The position numbers and the translations under genes are program-made. Under the pieces are notes generated by a model. It saw only the letters and a list, made by a program, of their open reading frames with translations. It made no database searches and was not told the DNA's origin. 64,000 nt of DNA, taken from positions 1-64,000 of the forward strand of contig JADJTO010000005.1 of assembly GCA_016711105.1 (NCBI GenBank), written 5' to 3'. Numbering within the stretch: the first letter of the stretch is position 1; each line of letters opens with the position of its first letter. Positions 16,614 to 26,323 of the stretch are shown one piece after another. This stretch comes from Micropruina sp. Its GTDB lineage: Bacteria; Actinomycetota; Actinomycetes; Propionibacteriales; Propionibacteriaceae.

Positions 16614-18549
16614 TCAGGAGCGCCACGTCCGCCAGAGCCGCGCGTACTCGCCGCCTTGGGCCAACAACTCGTGGTGCGATCCCAACTCGGCGATCCGGCC
16701 GTCGGTGAGCACGGCGATCCGGTCGGCATCATGCGCGGTGTGCAGCCGATGCGCGATCGCGACCACCGTCCGTCCTTCGAGAAGTGCGGCCAGCGACCCC
16801 TCCAGGTGCCGCGCGGTCTGCGGATCGATCAGCGAGGTGGCTTCGTCCAGCACCAGGGTGTGCGGATCGGCCACCACGAGCCGGGCCAACGCCACCTGCT
16901 GCGCCTGCGCCGGCGTGAGCTCGGTCTTGCCGTGCCCGAGCATCGTGTCCAGCCCCTGCGGCAGCCGCTGCACCCAGTCCAGAGCGTCCACGGCCTCCAG
17001 CGCCGCCACCACGGTCGCGTCGCCGGCGTCCGCCGACAGCTGGGTGTCGCGGGCCAACACGATGTTGTCCCGGACTGTGCCGACGAACACGTGGTGCTCC
17101 TGGGTGACCAGCGCCACCTCGGTGCGTAGCACGTCCAGCGGTAGCTCCATCAGATCCACCTCGCCGACGGTGACCCGTCCGACGCGCGGTCCGTTGATGC
17201 CGGCCAGCAGCCGACCCAGGGTTGACTTCCCCGATCCGGACGGGCCGACGATCGCCAGCCGCTCGCCGGGCTGCAGGTCGAGGTCGATGCCGTGCAGCAC
17301 GTCCCGCCCCTCGCGGTAGGCGAAGCGCAACTCCTGACCGACCAGATGCTCATCGGCCGGACGCGCCTCGCCGGGCACCCGATCGTCAGGAACGTCGTCG
17401 ATCCCCAACAGCCGGGTGGTCGCGGCGAGCCCGATCTGCAAGCCGATCGGCCACCTGGATCAGCCGGTCCACCGGTTCGACCAGCGTTTGGACGTAGATC
17501 GCGGCGGCGGTGATCTGGCCGATGCTCACCAAACCTTGGGAGTAAGCCCAGCCGCCGATCAGCACGATGCCGACCAGCGGCAGCTGGAAGCAGGCGTCCA
17601 GGAAGATGAAGAGCAGGTTCCGGATCGTCATGGTGTAGCGCTCGGCCTGGTTCGACTCCTCGATGTCGTTGTCACCGCGGGCGATCCGGACGTCCCCCAG
17701 GCGCAGCGCCTCGACCGTCCGGGAGCCGTCGACAGTCTCGGTCATGGTCGAGTTGATCACCGAGTAGGTGCCCGATTCGGTGATGTAGCCGGCCATCGCA
17801 CGCCGCAGGTAGCGCCGGGTGACGAAGACCAGGACCACCAGCGACAGCAGTGAGGGGATGGCGAGCAGCCACGAGTTCACCACCAGCGCGGCCAAGGTCA
17901 GCACCGTCATCACGCCGCCGAGGACGAGTTGCGGGAACGCCCAGCGCACCGAGTCGCTCATTTTGGAGACGTCGGACGTGATTCGGGTCAGCAGGTCACC
18001 GCTGCTGGCCTGTTCCACCTTGCCCAGCGGTAGTCGCAACACCGTCCGGACGATCGCCTCCCGGGCGGCCGCCAGCATGTCGTAGCCGAACACCGCCGAG
18101 GCCCAATGCGCCCCGAAGGTGAGCACCGTCTGGACGATCAGCACGGCCAGGACGGCGAGGATGATCGCATCCACGCCTGCGCCCGTGCCGCCGCCCGCGG
18201 CGACCAGATCGACCAGATCGCCGAGCATTCGGGGCACGAAGAGGCCGGCCACGGCGGCCAGCACGTTGAGCGCCACCAAGGCGGCGAAGAACCGCCCACG
18301 CTCGGCCAGCAAGCCCCGGACGAACGTGATCGCCTTCCCTGTCTCGGCCACCGGCAGCCCGTGCTCCGGGTTGCGGGAGGTGGCGAAGAAGGCTTCGGCA
18401 CGCTCGCGGCGAAGAACATAACGCCTAGCCAAGGCCCGCATTCGGGGTGCCAGGCGTTGGCCGGGCTGAACCCGCAACTCGGCCGGAATCTGGTCCAGCG
18501 TCCGATCGTCAGCCCAGGTGGCCGACGACGACGCCAGCAACTCACTCAT
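16614..18549 (-). pseudogene. ABC exporter half, subunit B (frameshifted as written)
   Basis: Fused membrane plus ATPase half of a heterodimeric ABC exporter, about 645 aa if repaired. The membrane part (start 18549, about 375 residues, six TM helices) and the ATPase part are in different frames. They join at 17440-17441, where an extra base turns RLQIGLAATTRLL into RLADRARRD. The ATPase has a good Walker A (GPSGSGKST), Walker B (TLVLDEATS) and H-loop (AIAHRL), but its signature is degenerate (ELTPAQAQQ in place of LSGGQ). Its start overlaps the stop of the upstream partner by 8 bp. Because everything else is conserved, I suspect a sequencing error rather than a dead gene. Substrate unknown (drug or peptide). 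Confidence 0.85.
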
Positions 18550-20403
18550 CTTCGGCCTCCATTCCTCGGGCGACGATCCGGCGGTATTCAGCGTTGTTGG
18601 CCAACAACTCGGCGTGTCGACCTTGAGCGACCTGGCGGCCCTCTTCCAACAGAACCACCCGATCGGCGTAGTGCAGCAGCAGCGGGGAGGCGGACATCAC
18701 CACGGTGGTGCGACCGGCCCGGTGTGGAGCCAGCCGTTCGGCGATGCTGGCTTCGGTGTGCGCATCCACGGCCGAGGTGGGCTCGACCAGGACCAGGATC
18801 TCGGGGTCGGCGAGCAGTGCCCGAGCGAGCACGATCCGTTGCCGTTGGCCCCCGGAGAGGCCGCGGCCCTTCTCGTCGATCCGTCCTTGCCAGCCGCCGG
18901 GAAGCCCGTCGAACACGTCCTCGGCGGCGGCCGCGACCAGGGCGGCTTCCGCCTGCTCGCGGGTGTGGGTTCCGCGCGGGTCGACGGCGTCCTGCAGGGT
19001 TCCGGCGAACAGTTGGCTGCCGGTGTCGCTGACCAGTACCCGCTCCCGCAGGCCTGCTCAAGCTGTAGGCGTTGTAGTCGAGGCCGTCCGCGGTTACCCC
19101 CCCAGGGTTGTCCGGCGCGCGCGGCGTCCGCGGCGGCGATGGCGGCCCGGCGGCGTTCCTTCTCGGCCTGGGCGGCGCGGGCGGCGCGGCCTTTGAGCTC
19201 GTCGTCCTCATCGTCCTCGCCGAGCACCAGGCTGCCGGAGAGGTAGCGTCCGAGGCGGTCGGCCAGGGCAGCGGAATCGTCCGGCGTGGCGCTGACCACG
19301 ATCAGGAACTCGCGCGGGTGCACCCGCACCCCGCTGGCCAGATCGTGCAATTCCGGACGAGCGGGCAACTCCAACTCGCCGTCGGCCCAGGGCAGCTCAG
19401 CGCCCAGCAGCGCAATCGTCCGGCGGGCCGACACCAACCCCTGCACCCACTTCTGCGCCACCTCGAACAAGGTTTGCAGCGGCCAGACCATGAACACCGC
19501 GTAGCCGAAGAAGCTGATCAGCTCGCCGACGCTGAGTCGTCCGGCCAGCATTTCGTGGCCGCCCAACCAGACCAGGGCGACCAGCAACAACCCCGACATC
19601 AGGACGGCCAGCGCATCCACGAGGGCCTTCCAGGTGCCCGTCCGGACGCCGAGGAAGCGCACCTTCTGGGACTGCCGGGCGTAGTTATCGCCGAACGTCC
19701 GCTCGCCGCCGATGCCGCGCAGGATGCGCAACCCGGAAACGATGTCGGTGGCCAACCCGGTCAGATGCCCGGTCTGGGAACGCTCGGACGTCTGCGCCGC
19801 GTTCAACGGACGCAGCGCCGGGGCAGCGCCGAGCACCAGCAGGGGCGCGGCGATGATCACCACGAGGCCGAGCAGCCCGGAGGTCTGCAGCATGAGGCCG
19901 CAGATCAGGCCGAACGCGCCGAGCGCGCCGATCGTCCGTGCGACGACCTCGAAGGTGGCCCCGAACGTGTCCGCGTCCGAGGACGAGATGCTCAGCACTT
20001 CACCGGTCGGCAATCGCCGATTGAGCACATGGCCCAGTTGAACCGATTTGCGGGTGGTGAGCTTCTGGGTGCCGTACAGGGCGACCAGCCAGGAGCGGAC
20101 GGCGAACGTGTGCTGCAAGATGCCCCCCGCAGCGCCGATCAGAATCACCACGGCCAGCAGTGCCGACCAACTCAGCGTCGCCCCGAAGTCGTTGCGCAGC
20201 AATCCCTCATCGACCGCCTTGCCCAGCAGGAAAGGGCTGAGCGCTCCGGGAAGGAACCACATCATTCCGGTCAGGGCGAGCACTGCGAGCAGGTCGGAGT
20301 TCACCCGCAGCAGCCAGAGCAGGAACCTGCTCGGGCTACGGGTGTCAGGGCGTGAGGTCTCGAACCTGGTGAAGGCATCGATGACCGGAGGGTAATCGTG
20401 CAT
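18542..20403 (-). pseudogene. ABC exporter half, subunit A (two frameshifts as written)
   Basis: Partner half-transporter of about 615 aa. The membrane domain is residues 1-340. The ATPase has a degenerate Walker A region (VVSATPDDSAALADRL instead of GxxGxGKS), a charged insert (EDDEDDELKGRAARAAQAEKE), a perfect signature (GLSGGQRQRIVLARALL), an altered Walker B (VLVEPTSAVD) and no H-loop His (MSASPLL). The frame breaks at a 7-C run at 19097-19103, where six would restore frame, and again near 19058; both are one-base insertions. Together with subunit B this predicts one complete and one degenerate ATP site, as in known heterodimeric exporters. The gene starts the two-gene operon. Confidence 0.85.
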
Positions 20404-20447
20404 AGCCGACGAACTTTACGCCGTGGGCGTCCGGTTGTCTAGGCCGA

Positions 20448-21344
20448 TCAGCCGAGGCCTTGAAACGCTTCCGCGATCCGGATTCCGGCGGGCCCGAGCA
20501 GCACAATGAAGATCACGGGCAGGATGCACAGGATCAGCGGGAAGACCACTTTCACCGGAATCTCCATCGCCTTGGCCTCGGCCCGTTGACGGCGCTGCAC
20601 CCGCATTTCCTGCGCCTGGGTGTGCAGCACGTCTGAGAGGGCCAGCCCGTAAGCCTCCGCCTGCACGATGGAGCGCATGAAGCGGCGGAGTTCCGGCACG
20701 CCGCAACGCTCCCCCAACTCGGTGTAAGCGACCCGGCGGGGCTGCCCGACCTGAATGTCCTGCATGGCGCGGATCATCTCCGCCGCCAACTCCCCCTTGC
20801 CGTTGCGGGCCACCCGAATCATCGCCGCATCGAAGCCGAGCCCGGCCTCCACGGCGATGCTCATCTGGTCGAGCGTGTCCGGCAACTGCAGACTGATCCT
20901 CTGCCGGCGCTCAATACCCTGGCTGTAGAGCCGCAAGTCGGGAATGAAGAAGAAAAGGGTAGTAAGGAAGATCGCCAATCCCACCGACAACGGGGTCCGG
21001 AGCGCATTGACCAGCAGCAAGGCCAGCACGCCACCGGTGACCAACAGCAGGAACTTGACCACGATCACCCGCTCCACCGGCCAGGCGGGGGGGCGTCCGG
21101 CACCGGCCAGCAACCGGTCCAGGTAGCCACGGGTTTGGGCGGGCATCCACTGCACGGCCAAGGTTCCCAGCCCGCGCCGACGCCGACCGGCGATCACGGT
21201 GCCATTCGCCGGATCGCTCAGCCCGCGCCGGAGATTGCCGAGCATTTGGTGCCGATGGACCCCGGAGGTGCCGATCAGAATCCAGGCCAGCATCGAGATG
21301 GCCACACTCAGGGTCGCGATTCCGATCACGGGAACAGCAGGCAT
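20448..21344 (-). CDS. tadC: Tad pilus platform protein TadC (T2SSF domain)
   Basis: Inner-membrane platform protein of the tight-adherence (Flp) pilus machine. The 298 aa protein has TM segments near the N-terminus, at about 95-135 and at the C-terminus (FPLILCILPVIFIVLLGPA), with a cytoplasmic T2SSF domain between them (SLQLPDTLDQMSIAVEAGLG). GGAGGTGACCC precedes the ATG. It is the last gene of the operon and follows tadB after 13 bp. Confidence 0.9.
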   Translation of the reverse strand: MPAVPVIGIATLSVAISMLAWILIGTSGVHRHQMLGNLRRGLSDPANGTVIAGRRRRGLGTLAVQWMPAQTRGYLDRLLAGAGRPPAWPVERVIVVKFLLLVTGGVLALLLVNALRTPLSVGLAIFLTTLFFFIPDLRLYSQGIERRQRISLQLPDTLDQMSIAVEAGLGFDAAMIRVARNGKGELAAEMIRAMQDIQVGQPRRVAYTELGERCGVPELRRFMRSIVQAEAYGLALSDVLHTQAQEMRVQRRQRAEAKAMEIPVKVVFPLILCILPVIFIVLLGPAGIRIAEAFQGLG

Positions 21345-21357
21345 GGGTCACCTCCTC

Positions 21358-22308
21358 CTAGAACTTGATCTGGACGGTCTTGCGCAGCCATAGCGCGCCC
21401 ACAATGAGCAGCAGGACGGCGATGATCGACAGCACGATGCCCACCGGATGGGTGAAGAGCAGCGAGACATAGCCGGGGTTGGAGAGCGAGATCATGAAGA
21501 TCAAGGCGAACGGCAACGCGATCAGAATGATGGCCGACAGTTTCCCCTCGGCGCTCAGCGCCTTCACCTGCCCGCGCAACTGGCTGCGTTGCCGGATGGT
21601 GTGCCCGACCCCGTCCAGGACGTCGGCCAGGTTGCCACCCACCTCGCGGTTGATCGCGATCGCCTGAGTGATCCAGAAGAAGTCCTCGCTCTTCGTGCGG
21701 ACGGCGGCGTCTTCCAATGCTTCTTCCATCACCCGGCCGACCCGGGTTTCGTTCACGATCCGCGCGAACTCCTCGGACGTGGGCGTCTCTGCCTCGATCG
21801 CGACCGTGGACACGGCCTGGGGCAAGCTATAGCCCGCTCGCAGGCTGCCAGCCAGAATCTGCAGGGTTTCGTCCAACTGGTTAGCGAACTTCGACTGTCG
21901 CCGTCCGACCATCAGCGCGAGCCAGAGCCTGGCCAGCAGCGGCACCACCACCAGCGCCAACAACCCGGCCCAGATCCCGCCGAGCAGCACACCGAGGGCG
22001 CCGCCGACAACCATGGCCGAGCCGATCAACACGATCACGTCCTTCAGGGGCTGCTTGACTCCCGCCCGCTCCAGCAAGGTGGCCGCATTCCCGCCGCGCC
22101 CGCGGATCAGGCTCTCCACGCCACGCGTGGTCGCGTTGGCCACCGACGCTAGGGGCGACGAACCGGCCGAGACCCCCGGGCGCCGCCGAGCCATCGGCAG
22201 CCGCGGGGCTGAGGGCAACGCGACGATCACGATGCCCAACACGGCCGCGAGGGTCAGTAAGGCAAAGCTGAGCCAGAGCAAGGTGGCCCCGTCGAGCGGG
22301 CCGATCAT
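21358..22308 (-). CDS. tadB: Tad pilus platform protein TadB (T2SSF domain)
   Basis: Second platform protein of the Tad pilus, about 316 aa, with an N-terminal helix, a pair of helices near 95-130, the T2SSF domain (FANQLDETLQILAGSLRAGY) and two C-terminal helices. The frame extends to 22323, but the ATG at 22308 overlaps the tadA stop as ATGA, the same coupling used throughout this operon, so I take it as the start. Confidence 0.9.
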   Translation of the reverse strand: MIGPLDGATLLWLSFALLTLAAVLGIVIVALPSAPRLPMARRRPGVSAGSSPLASVANATTRGVESLIRGRGGNAATLLERAGVKQPLKDVIVLIGSAMVVGGALGVLLGGIWAGLLALVVVPLLARLWLALMVGRRQSKFANQLDETLQILAGSLRAGYSLPQAVSTVAIEAETPTSEEFARIVNETRVGRVMEEALEDAAVRTKSEDFFWITQAIAINREVGGNLADVLDGVGHTIRQRSQLRGQVKALSAEGKLSAIILIALPFALIFMISLSNPGYVSLLFTHPVGIVLSIIAVLLLIVGALWLRKTVQIKF

Positions 22309-23822
22309 CGGCGGGGCGTCCACGTGTCGTTGGCACCGAATACGCGCGAGGAGATCTGGATGCCGAGATCGGCGAATCGATCAGCGAACAGGGGGCGCAC
22401 GCCGGTGGGGATGGTTCGGCCCAAGAAGCGCCCGTTGGCATCGACGCCGGCGGAGTAGTCGAACGCGAAGATGTCCTGCATGGTGATGGTCTGACCCTCC
22501 ATGCCATGCACTTCGGTCAGCCCGATCACCCGGCGGGTGCCGTCTCGGAGCCGGGCCAGGTGCACGATCACGTCGACCGCGGCAGAAACCTGCTCCCGGA
22601 TGGCGCGCAGGGGCAGATCCATCCCCGCCATCAGCACCAAGGTTTCCAGGCGCGCGAGCGCGTCCCGCGGCGAGTTGGCGTGCACGGTGGAGAGCGAGCC
22701 GTCGTGGCCGGTGTTCATCGCCTGCAACATGTCCAGCGCCTCGGCGCCACGGACTTCCCCGACCACGATCCGGTCGGGACGCATCCGAAGCGCGTTGCGG
22801 ACCAGGTCGCGGATGGTGACCTCGCCCTTGCCCTCGACGTTCGGCGGGCGGGCTTCCAGCCGGACCACGTGGTCCTGTTGCAGTTTGAGCTCGACCGCGT
22901 CTTCGATCGAGATGATGCGATCGGCGCTGGGAATGAACGAGGAGAGCACGTTCAGCAGCGTCGTCTTACCGGTGCCAGTGCCGCCGGAGATGATGATGTT
23001 CAGCCGCGCGTTCACGCACGCTTTGAGCAGCTCAGCCATCTCGGTCGAGAGCGTCCCCAGCCCGATCAGGTCGGGCACCGACAGGGCGTCGGTGGAGAAC
23101 TTCCGGATGGTCAGGGTCGAACCGCTGAAGGCGAGCGGCGGGATGATCGCATTCACCCGGGATCCGTCGGCCAAGCGTGCGTCCACCAATGGTGAGGACT
23201 CGTCGATCCGCCGTCCGACCCGGGTCACGATGCGGTCGATCACTCGACGAAGGTGGTCTTCATCGTCGAACGAGATCGGCACTCGTCGCAGCCGCCCATT
23301 CTCTTCGACGTACACCTTGTCGGGCCCGTTCACCATGATTTCGGTGATCGCCGGGTCACCCAGCAGCGGCTCCAGCGGGCCGAAACCGAGGACGTCGTCC
23401 TGCACCTCTCGGATCAGCCTCTTGCGTTCGGCCGAGCTGAGCGGAATCTTGCTTTCCTCCACCACCTGGTTCAGCTCGGTCAGCACCATGGTCTGCAGCG
23501 CCGCCTCGTCGAGGTTGGCGTCGTTGAGTCGTGTCCCGAGTCGTTCGAAGAGGGTCTCGACGGCGTTGACCTTGAGCCTGCCGACCGCGTCCGTGCGCGG
23601 CATCGGCCCGGGGGCTGGAGCACGAGCCGACAGCTTCGCGGTCTCGTTCGGGCGAGGTGACGTGGCGTAACCGAACCCCGACCCGGGCGACGGGGCTGCG
23701 GAGGGCGACGGAGTCACTGACGGCGACTCAGGCGGGACCGGCGCGATCGGGTAGGGCTGAACGGGCGGCGCCGGGCTCGGCGTGGCCTGCTTGGCCGCTT
23801 GGGCCCGTTCGTAAAGGTTCAT
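22305..23822 (-). CDS. tadA: Tad/Flp pilus assembly ATPase TadA (CpaF)
   Basis: Secretion ATPase of the VirB11/CpaF family that powers pilin assembly. The 505 aa protein has a Pro-rich N-terminus (about 1-60), an N-terminal domain, Walker A (IISGGTGTGKTTLLNVLSS), an Asp-box (IISIEDAVEL), Walker B-like RIVVGEVRG and the His-box HANSPRDALARLETLV. It is followed by tadB and tadC and preceded by tadZ with ATGA overlaps, so it belongs to a Tad system rather than a type IV secretion system. Confidence 0.95.
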   Translation of the reverse strand: MNLYERAQAAKQATPSPAPPVQPYPIAPVPPESPSVTPSPSAAPSPGSGFGYATSPRPNETAKLSARAPAPGPMPRTDAVGRLKVNAVETLFERLGTRLNDANLDEAALQTMVLTELNQVVEESKIPLSSAERKRLIREVQDDVLGFGPLEPLLGDPAITEIMVNGPDKVYVEENGRLRRVPISFDDEDHLRRVIDRIVTRVGRRIDESSPLVDARLADGSRVNAIIPPLAFSGSTLTIRKFSTDALSVPDLIGLGTLSTEMAELLKACVNARLNIIISGGTGTGKTTLLNVLSSFIPSADRIISIEDAVELKLQQDHVVRLEARPPNVEGKGEVTIRDLVRNALRMRPDRIVVGEVRGAEALDMLQAMNTGHDGSLSTVHANSPRDALARLETLVLMAGMDLPLRAIREQVSAAVDVIVHLARLRDGTRRVIGLTEVHGMEGQTITMQDIFAFDYSAGVDANGRFLGRTIPTGVRPLFADRFADLGIQISSRVFGANDTWTPRR

Positions 23823-25030
23823 CGCGCGGCGTCCTTGGCTCGCCGACCGAAGCTGAACAATGAACCCTTGGTTGCAGCTGACTGCGGGCGTGGGGCGACG
23901 TGGTCCACCAGCGTGTGCAGCGCCTTGGTCACGGGCTCCCGGGCATCGCTCTGCAGCAGCGGGATCCCCTGGTTGACCGAAATCGGCACGACGCTCGACT
24001 GCGGCAGCACCACGTCGACCTTCGTCCGAATGGTGGCCTCGACGTCGGCCACGGTCAGCCCGCGGCTGGCTTCGAAGAAGTTGAGCACCACTTTTCGCGA
24101 CCCCATAAGCATGCCCAGCTCGGTCAATGTGTCCAGTTCCTTGCGCAGACCGCGGACGCCGGGCACGTCCAGGCTGGTCACCAGCACCAGGGTGTCCGTG
24201 GTGTCGAGGACGGCCAGGGTGTGCTCGGAGAGCCCTGGGGCTGTATCGACGACCACGTAGGCGAACTGCGCGGCAAGGGTGTCGAGGAGGTGGGTGATCG
24301 ACGAGGGGGTCACGTTGTCGGCCGCTGCTGGGGACTCCGAGCCGGGAATGACGTACAGGCCGGTCTCGTGCAAGGTCAGCAGCGTTTTCAGGGCCATCGA
24401 GTCCCGGCTGGCCGGCCCCTGGGTGACGTCAGGCAGGGAGTACTCGGGGTTCAGATTCAGCCCGCTGGAAACATCCCCGAAGTGAATGTCGAGGTCGACC
24501 AGCACTGTCGACTGCGGAAAGCGCTTAGCGATCCCGACCGCCAGATTCGTCGCCACCGTGGTCTTGCCGACCCCACCCTTGGGTGAGGCGACGGTGATCA
24601 CCCGACCGCGGGCTTGCGCGGTTTGGCCCGGCTGAAAACCGATCGGTGGCACCGGCGTGGTTTGGATGAACTCTGCCGCCCGGTCGATCGCGTCCCGAAT
24701 CTCCTGGGGATTGGAGTCGACGTCGAGCACGTCGCGGACGCCCGCTCGCAGGGCGCGCAACCCCAGCGCATGGCCTTGGTCGGAGACGAGGATCACGTTC
24801 ACCGCATGGTCGCGGACGAGCGCCGCAGCCAGCGTCAGCCCGGCCTCCAACTCTGGGCCGGGTTCTAGCAGCGCGAGGTCGGGAGTTGGCGCCCCATTGA
24901 GGTGCGCGAACAGCTGGTGCGGCGTTGTCGGGAAAGGGACGGGGCGGATCCCCAGGAACGCACCGGAAACTGCCTCCGTGAGCCGCTCCGCGAAACCGGG
25001 CGAGTTACCGACCAGGAGAAGACGCATCAT
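23819..25030 (-). CDS. tadZ: Tad pilus localisation ATPase TadZ/CpaE
   Basis: MinD/ParA-like ATPase that positions the Tad apparatus. A receiver-like N-domain (about 1-120; MRLLLVGNSPG) is followed by a deviant Walker A, ASPKGGVGKTTVATNLAVG, near 145, and by VLVDLDIHFGDVSSGL. The frame extends upstream to 25114, but the start is ATG 25030 (ATGA overlap with cpaB) or ATG 25027. About 403 aa. Confidence 0.9.
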   Translation of the reverse strand: MMRLLLVGNSPGFAERLTEAVSGAFLGIRPVPFPTTPHQLFAHLNGAPTPDLALLEPGPELEAGLTLAAALVRDHAVNVILVSDQGHALGLRALRAGVRDVLDVDSNPQEIRDAIDRAAEFIQTTPVPPIGFQPGQTAQARGRVITVASPKGGVGKTTVATNLAVGIAKRFPQSTVLVDLDIHFGDVSSGLNLNPEYSLPDVTQGPASRDSMALKTLLTLHETGLYVIPGSESPAAADNVTPSSITHLLDTLAAQFAYVVVDTAPGLSEHTLAVLDTTDTLVLVTSLDVPGVRGLRKELDTLTELGMLMGSRKVVLNFFEASRGLTVADVEATIRTKVDVVLPQSSVVPISVNQGIPLLQSDAREPVTKALHTLVDHVAPRPQSAATKGSLFSFGRRAKDAAR

Positions 25031-25764
25031 TTGAAGATGTTCCCACCAGTGACAATTTCTGACGTCGAGTCGTCTGAGGTTTCGCGCTGGAGAGTCAGCC
25101 AGATCTTGCCCCATTCGACAGCAAAGACCACTCTTTCGGCATCGAACGCGCTGACCGCCAGCGTGATCATTACATCGCCGGACGGGGCGTCGGTGGCGAC
25201 CTGTTGGTTTGCCGCCGCGGGGACGGCTCCCGCCACGCGAGTGACCAGCACCGTGTTCAACATCAGGTGCGTGGTCTTTACCGCTGGCTTGTCGGATTCG
25301 GGGTCTTTAAACTCGAAGGAGGCAACCACCCCGACCGTGTCGCCAGCCCTCAACCGAGAGCCGATTACACGTTGCGGCGGGAGTTGAATACTGACCTCCT
25401 CCATGCCCGGGGGAACTGTCACCAGGTCGCTTAGCTGGTCGGACGAAGGGTCAACGAAGCGGCTTGCAAGCACTTGTTCGCCCACCACGAGGTCAGCCGC
25501 CGCCACTCGGCCTACGATGTCCTCGAGCGAATCCACCGATCCGGTTACGACGGCCACTGCGGGAAGCTGCTTAACGTCCAGGAATCTGGCCGCCTGTTCT
25601 GCAGTCGTCCCCTTTGCGATCGGGGCGGTCACGACGAGCACGCTGGCGGGTTGGGTGCCAGCCAAGGCACGAGCGTCCGCACCCTGCACATACGTGGTCA
25701 GCAGAAACCCACCAGTGATTGCGAGAAGTACCGCGACCATGGCGGCAACAACACGTCTATTCAT
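25027..25764 (-). CDS. cpaB: Pilus assembly protein CpaB/RcpC (SAF domain)
   Basis: A 245 aa protein with an N-terminal membrane anchor (VVAAMVAVLLAITGGFLL), a SAF domain (about 42-105: VVTAPIAKGTTAEQAARFL ... DLVVGEQVLASRFV) and an RcpC/CpaB C-domain (RVIGSRLRAGDTVGVVASFE). In Tad systems it acts on the outer side of the membrane. It is the first gene of this operon in the window. Pilin (flp), prepilin peptidase and TadE/F genes are not present on either side here. Confidence 0.88.
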   Translation of the reverse strand: MNRRVVAAMVAVLLAITGGFLLTTYVQGADARALAGTQPASVLVVTAPIAKGTTAEQAARFLDVKQLPAVAVVTGSVDSLEDIVGRVAAADLVVGEQVLASRFVDPSSDQLSDLVTVPPGMEEVSIQLPPQRVIGSRLRAGDTVGVVASFEFKDPESDKPAVKTTHLMLNTVLVTRVAGAVPAAANQQVATDAPSGDVMITLAVSAFDAERVVFAVEWGKIWLTLQRETSDDSTSEIVTGGNIFK

Positions 25765-25891
25765 TAATAGAAGCCCCCACCATCAGGCAACGAGGGTAAC
25801 TGTGGAGACACCAAAATTTGGCGCCGTGGAAGAAGAGGACCCTGAGGCCAAGTCAATAAATCCAACAAAGGTTCCCCGAATGTGTCGATTG

Positions 25892-26278
25892 CTACAGCAC
25901 CGCGGCGGTGAGTGGTGCCAGAGCAAGGTTGAACACAGTCACCACGTAGGCGGTCTCGGGCAGGGGCCACCAGGTCAATGGCGACATCAGGAGCGCAGCG
26001 AAGGGCGGATACACGAACCACAAACCGGGCAGATCCTCGTGCGGCCGGAAGTAGTCATATAGTCCTCCTCCGTGGCGGACGAACTCCAATGCCTCCCGAT
26101 AGACGTTCAAGTCGAGCAATGGATCCGGCTCGTTGAACACCACCGGGAGAAGCCAGGCAGATATCGCAAGGTTCAGTGCTGCGAGCACGCCAAGAAGAAC
26201 CCAGCGGAGGACACTGCTCAACTGTCGGGAGATAGCACGGCTTTCTGTTCGAACTGCGGGCAGGATAGCCCGAAGCAC
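25892..26278 (-). pseudogene. Truncated GT87-type (DUF2029) membrane glycosyltransferase
   Basis: 128 codons matching the N-terminus of polyprenol-phosphate-mannose-dependent GT-C enzymes: a first TM helix (WVLLGVLAALNLAISAWLLP), LDLNVYREALEFVRHGG, LYDYFRPHEDLPGLWFVYPP and a second helix. Family members are about 400 aa, so two thirds are missing, and the frame ends at a TAG. The 127 bp between this stop and cpaB are relatively AT-rich and hold no recognisable gene. The IS630 element lies 49 bp upstream of the first codon. Confidence 0.6.
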
Positions 26279-26323
26279 CCGCCCAGCGAGGGCCTCTCGG
26301 AATCAGGCCGACGCTGTGCGCCC

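Noticed and set aside
22305..25764. Type IV secretion system (VirB11-like ATPase)
   Set aside because: Neighbours are TadB, TadC, TadZ and CpaB; no VirB4, VirD4 or relaxase.
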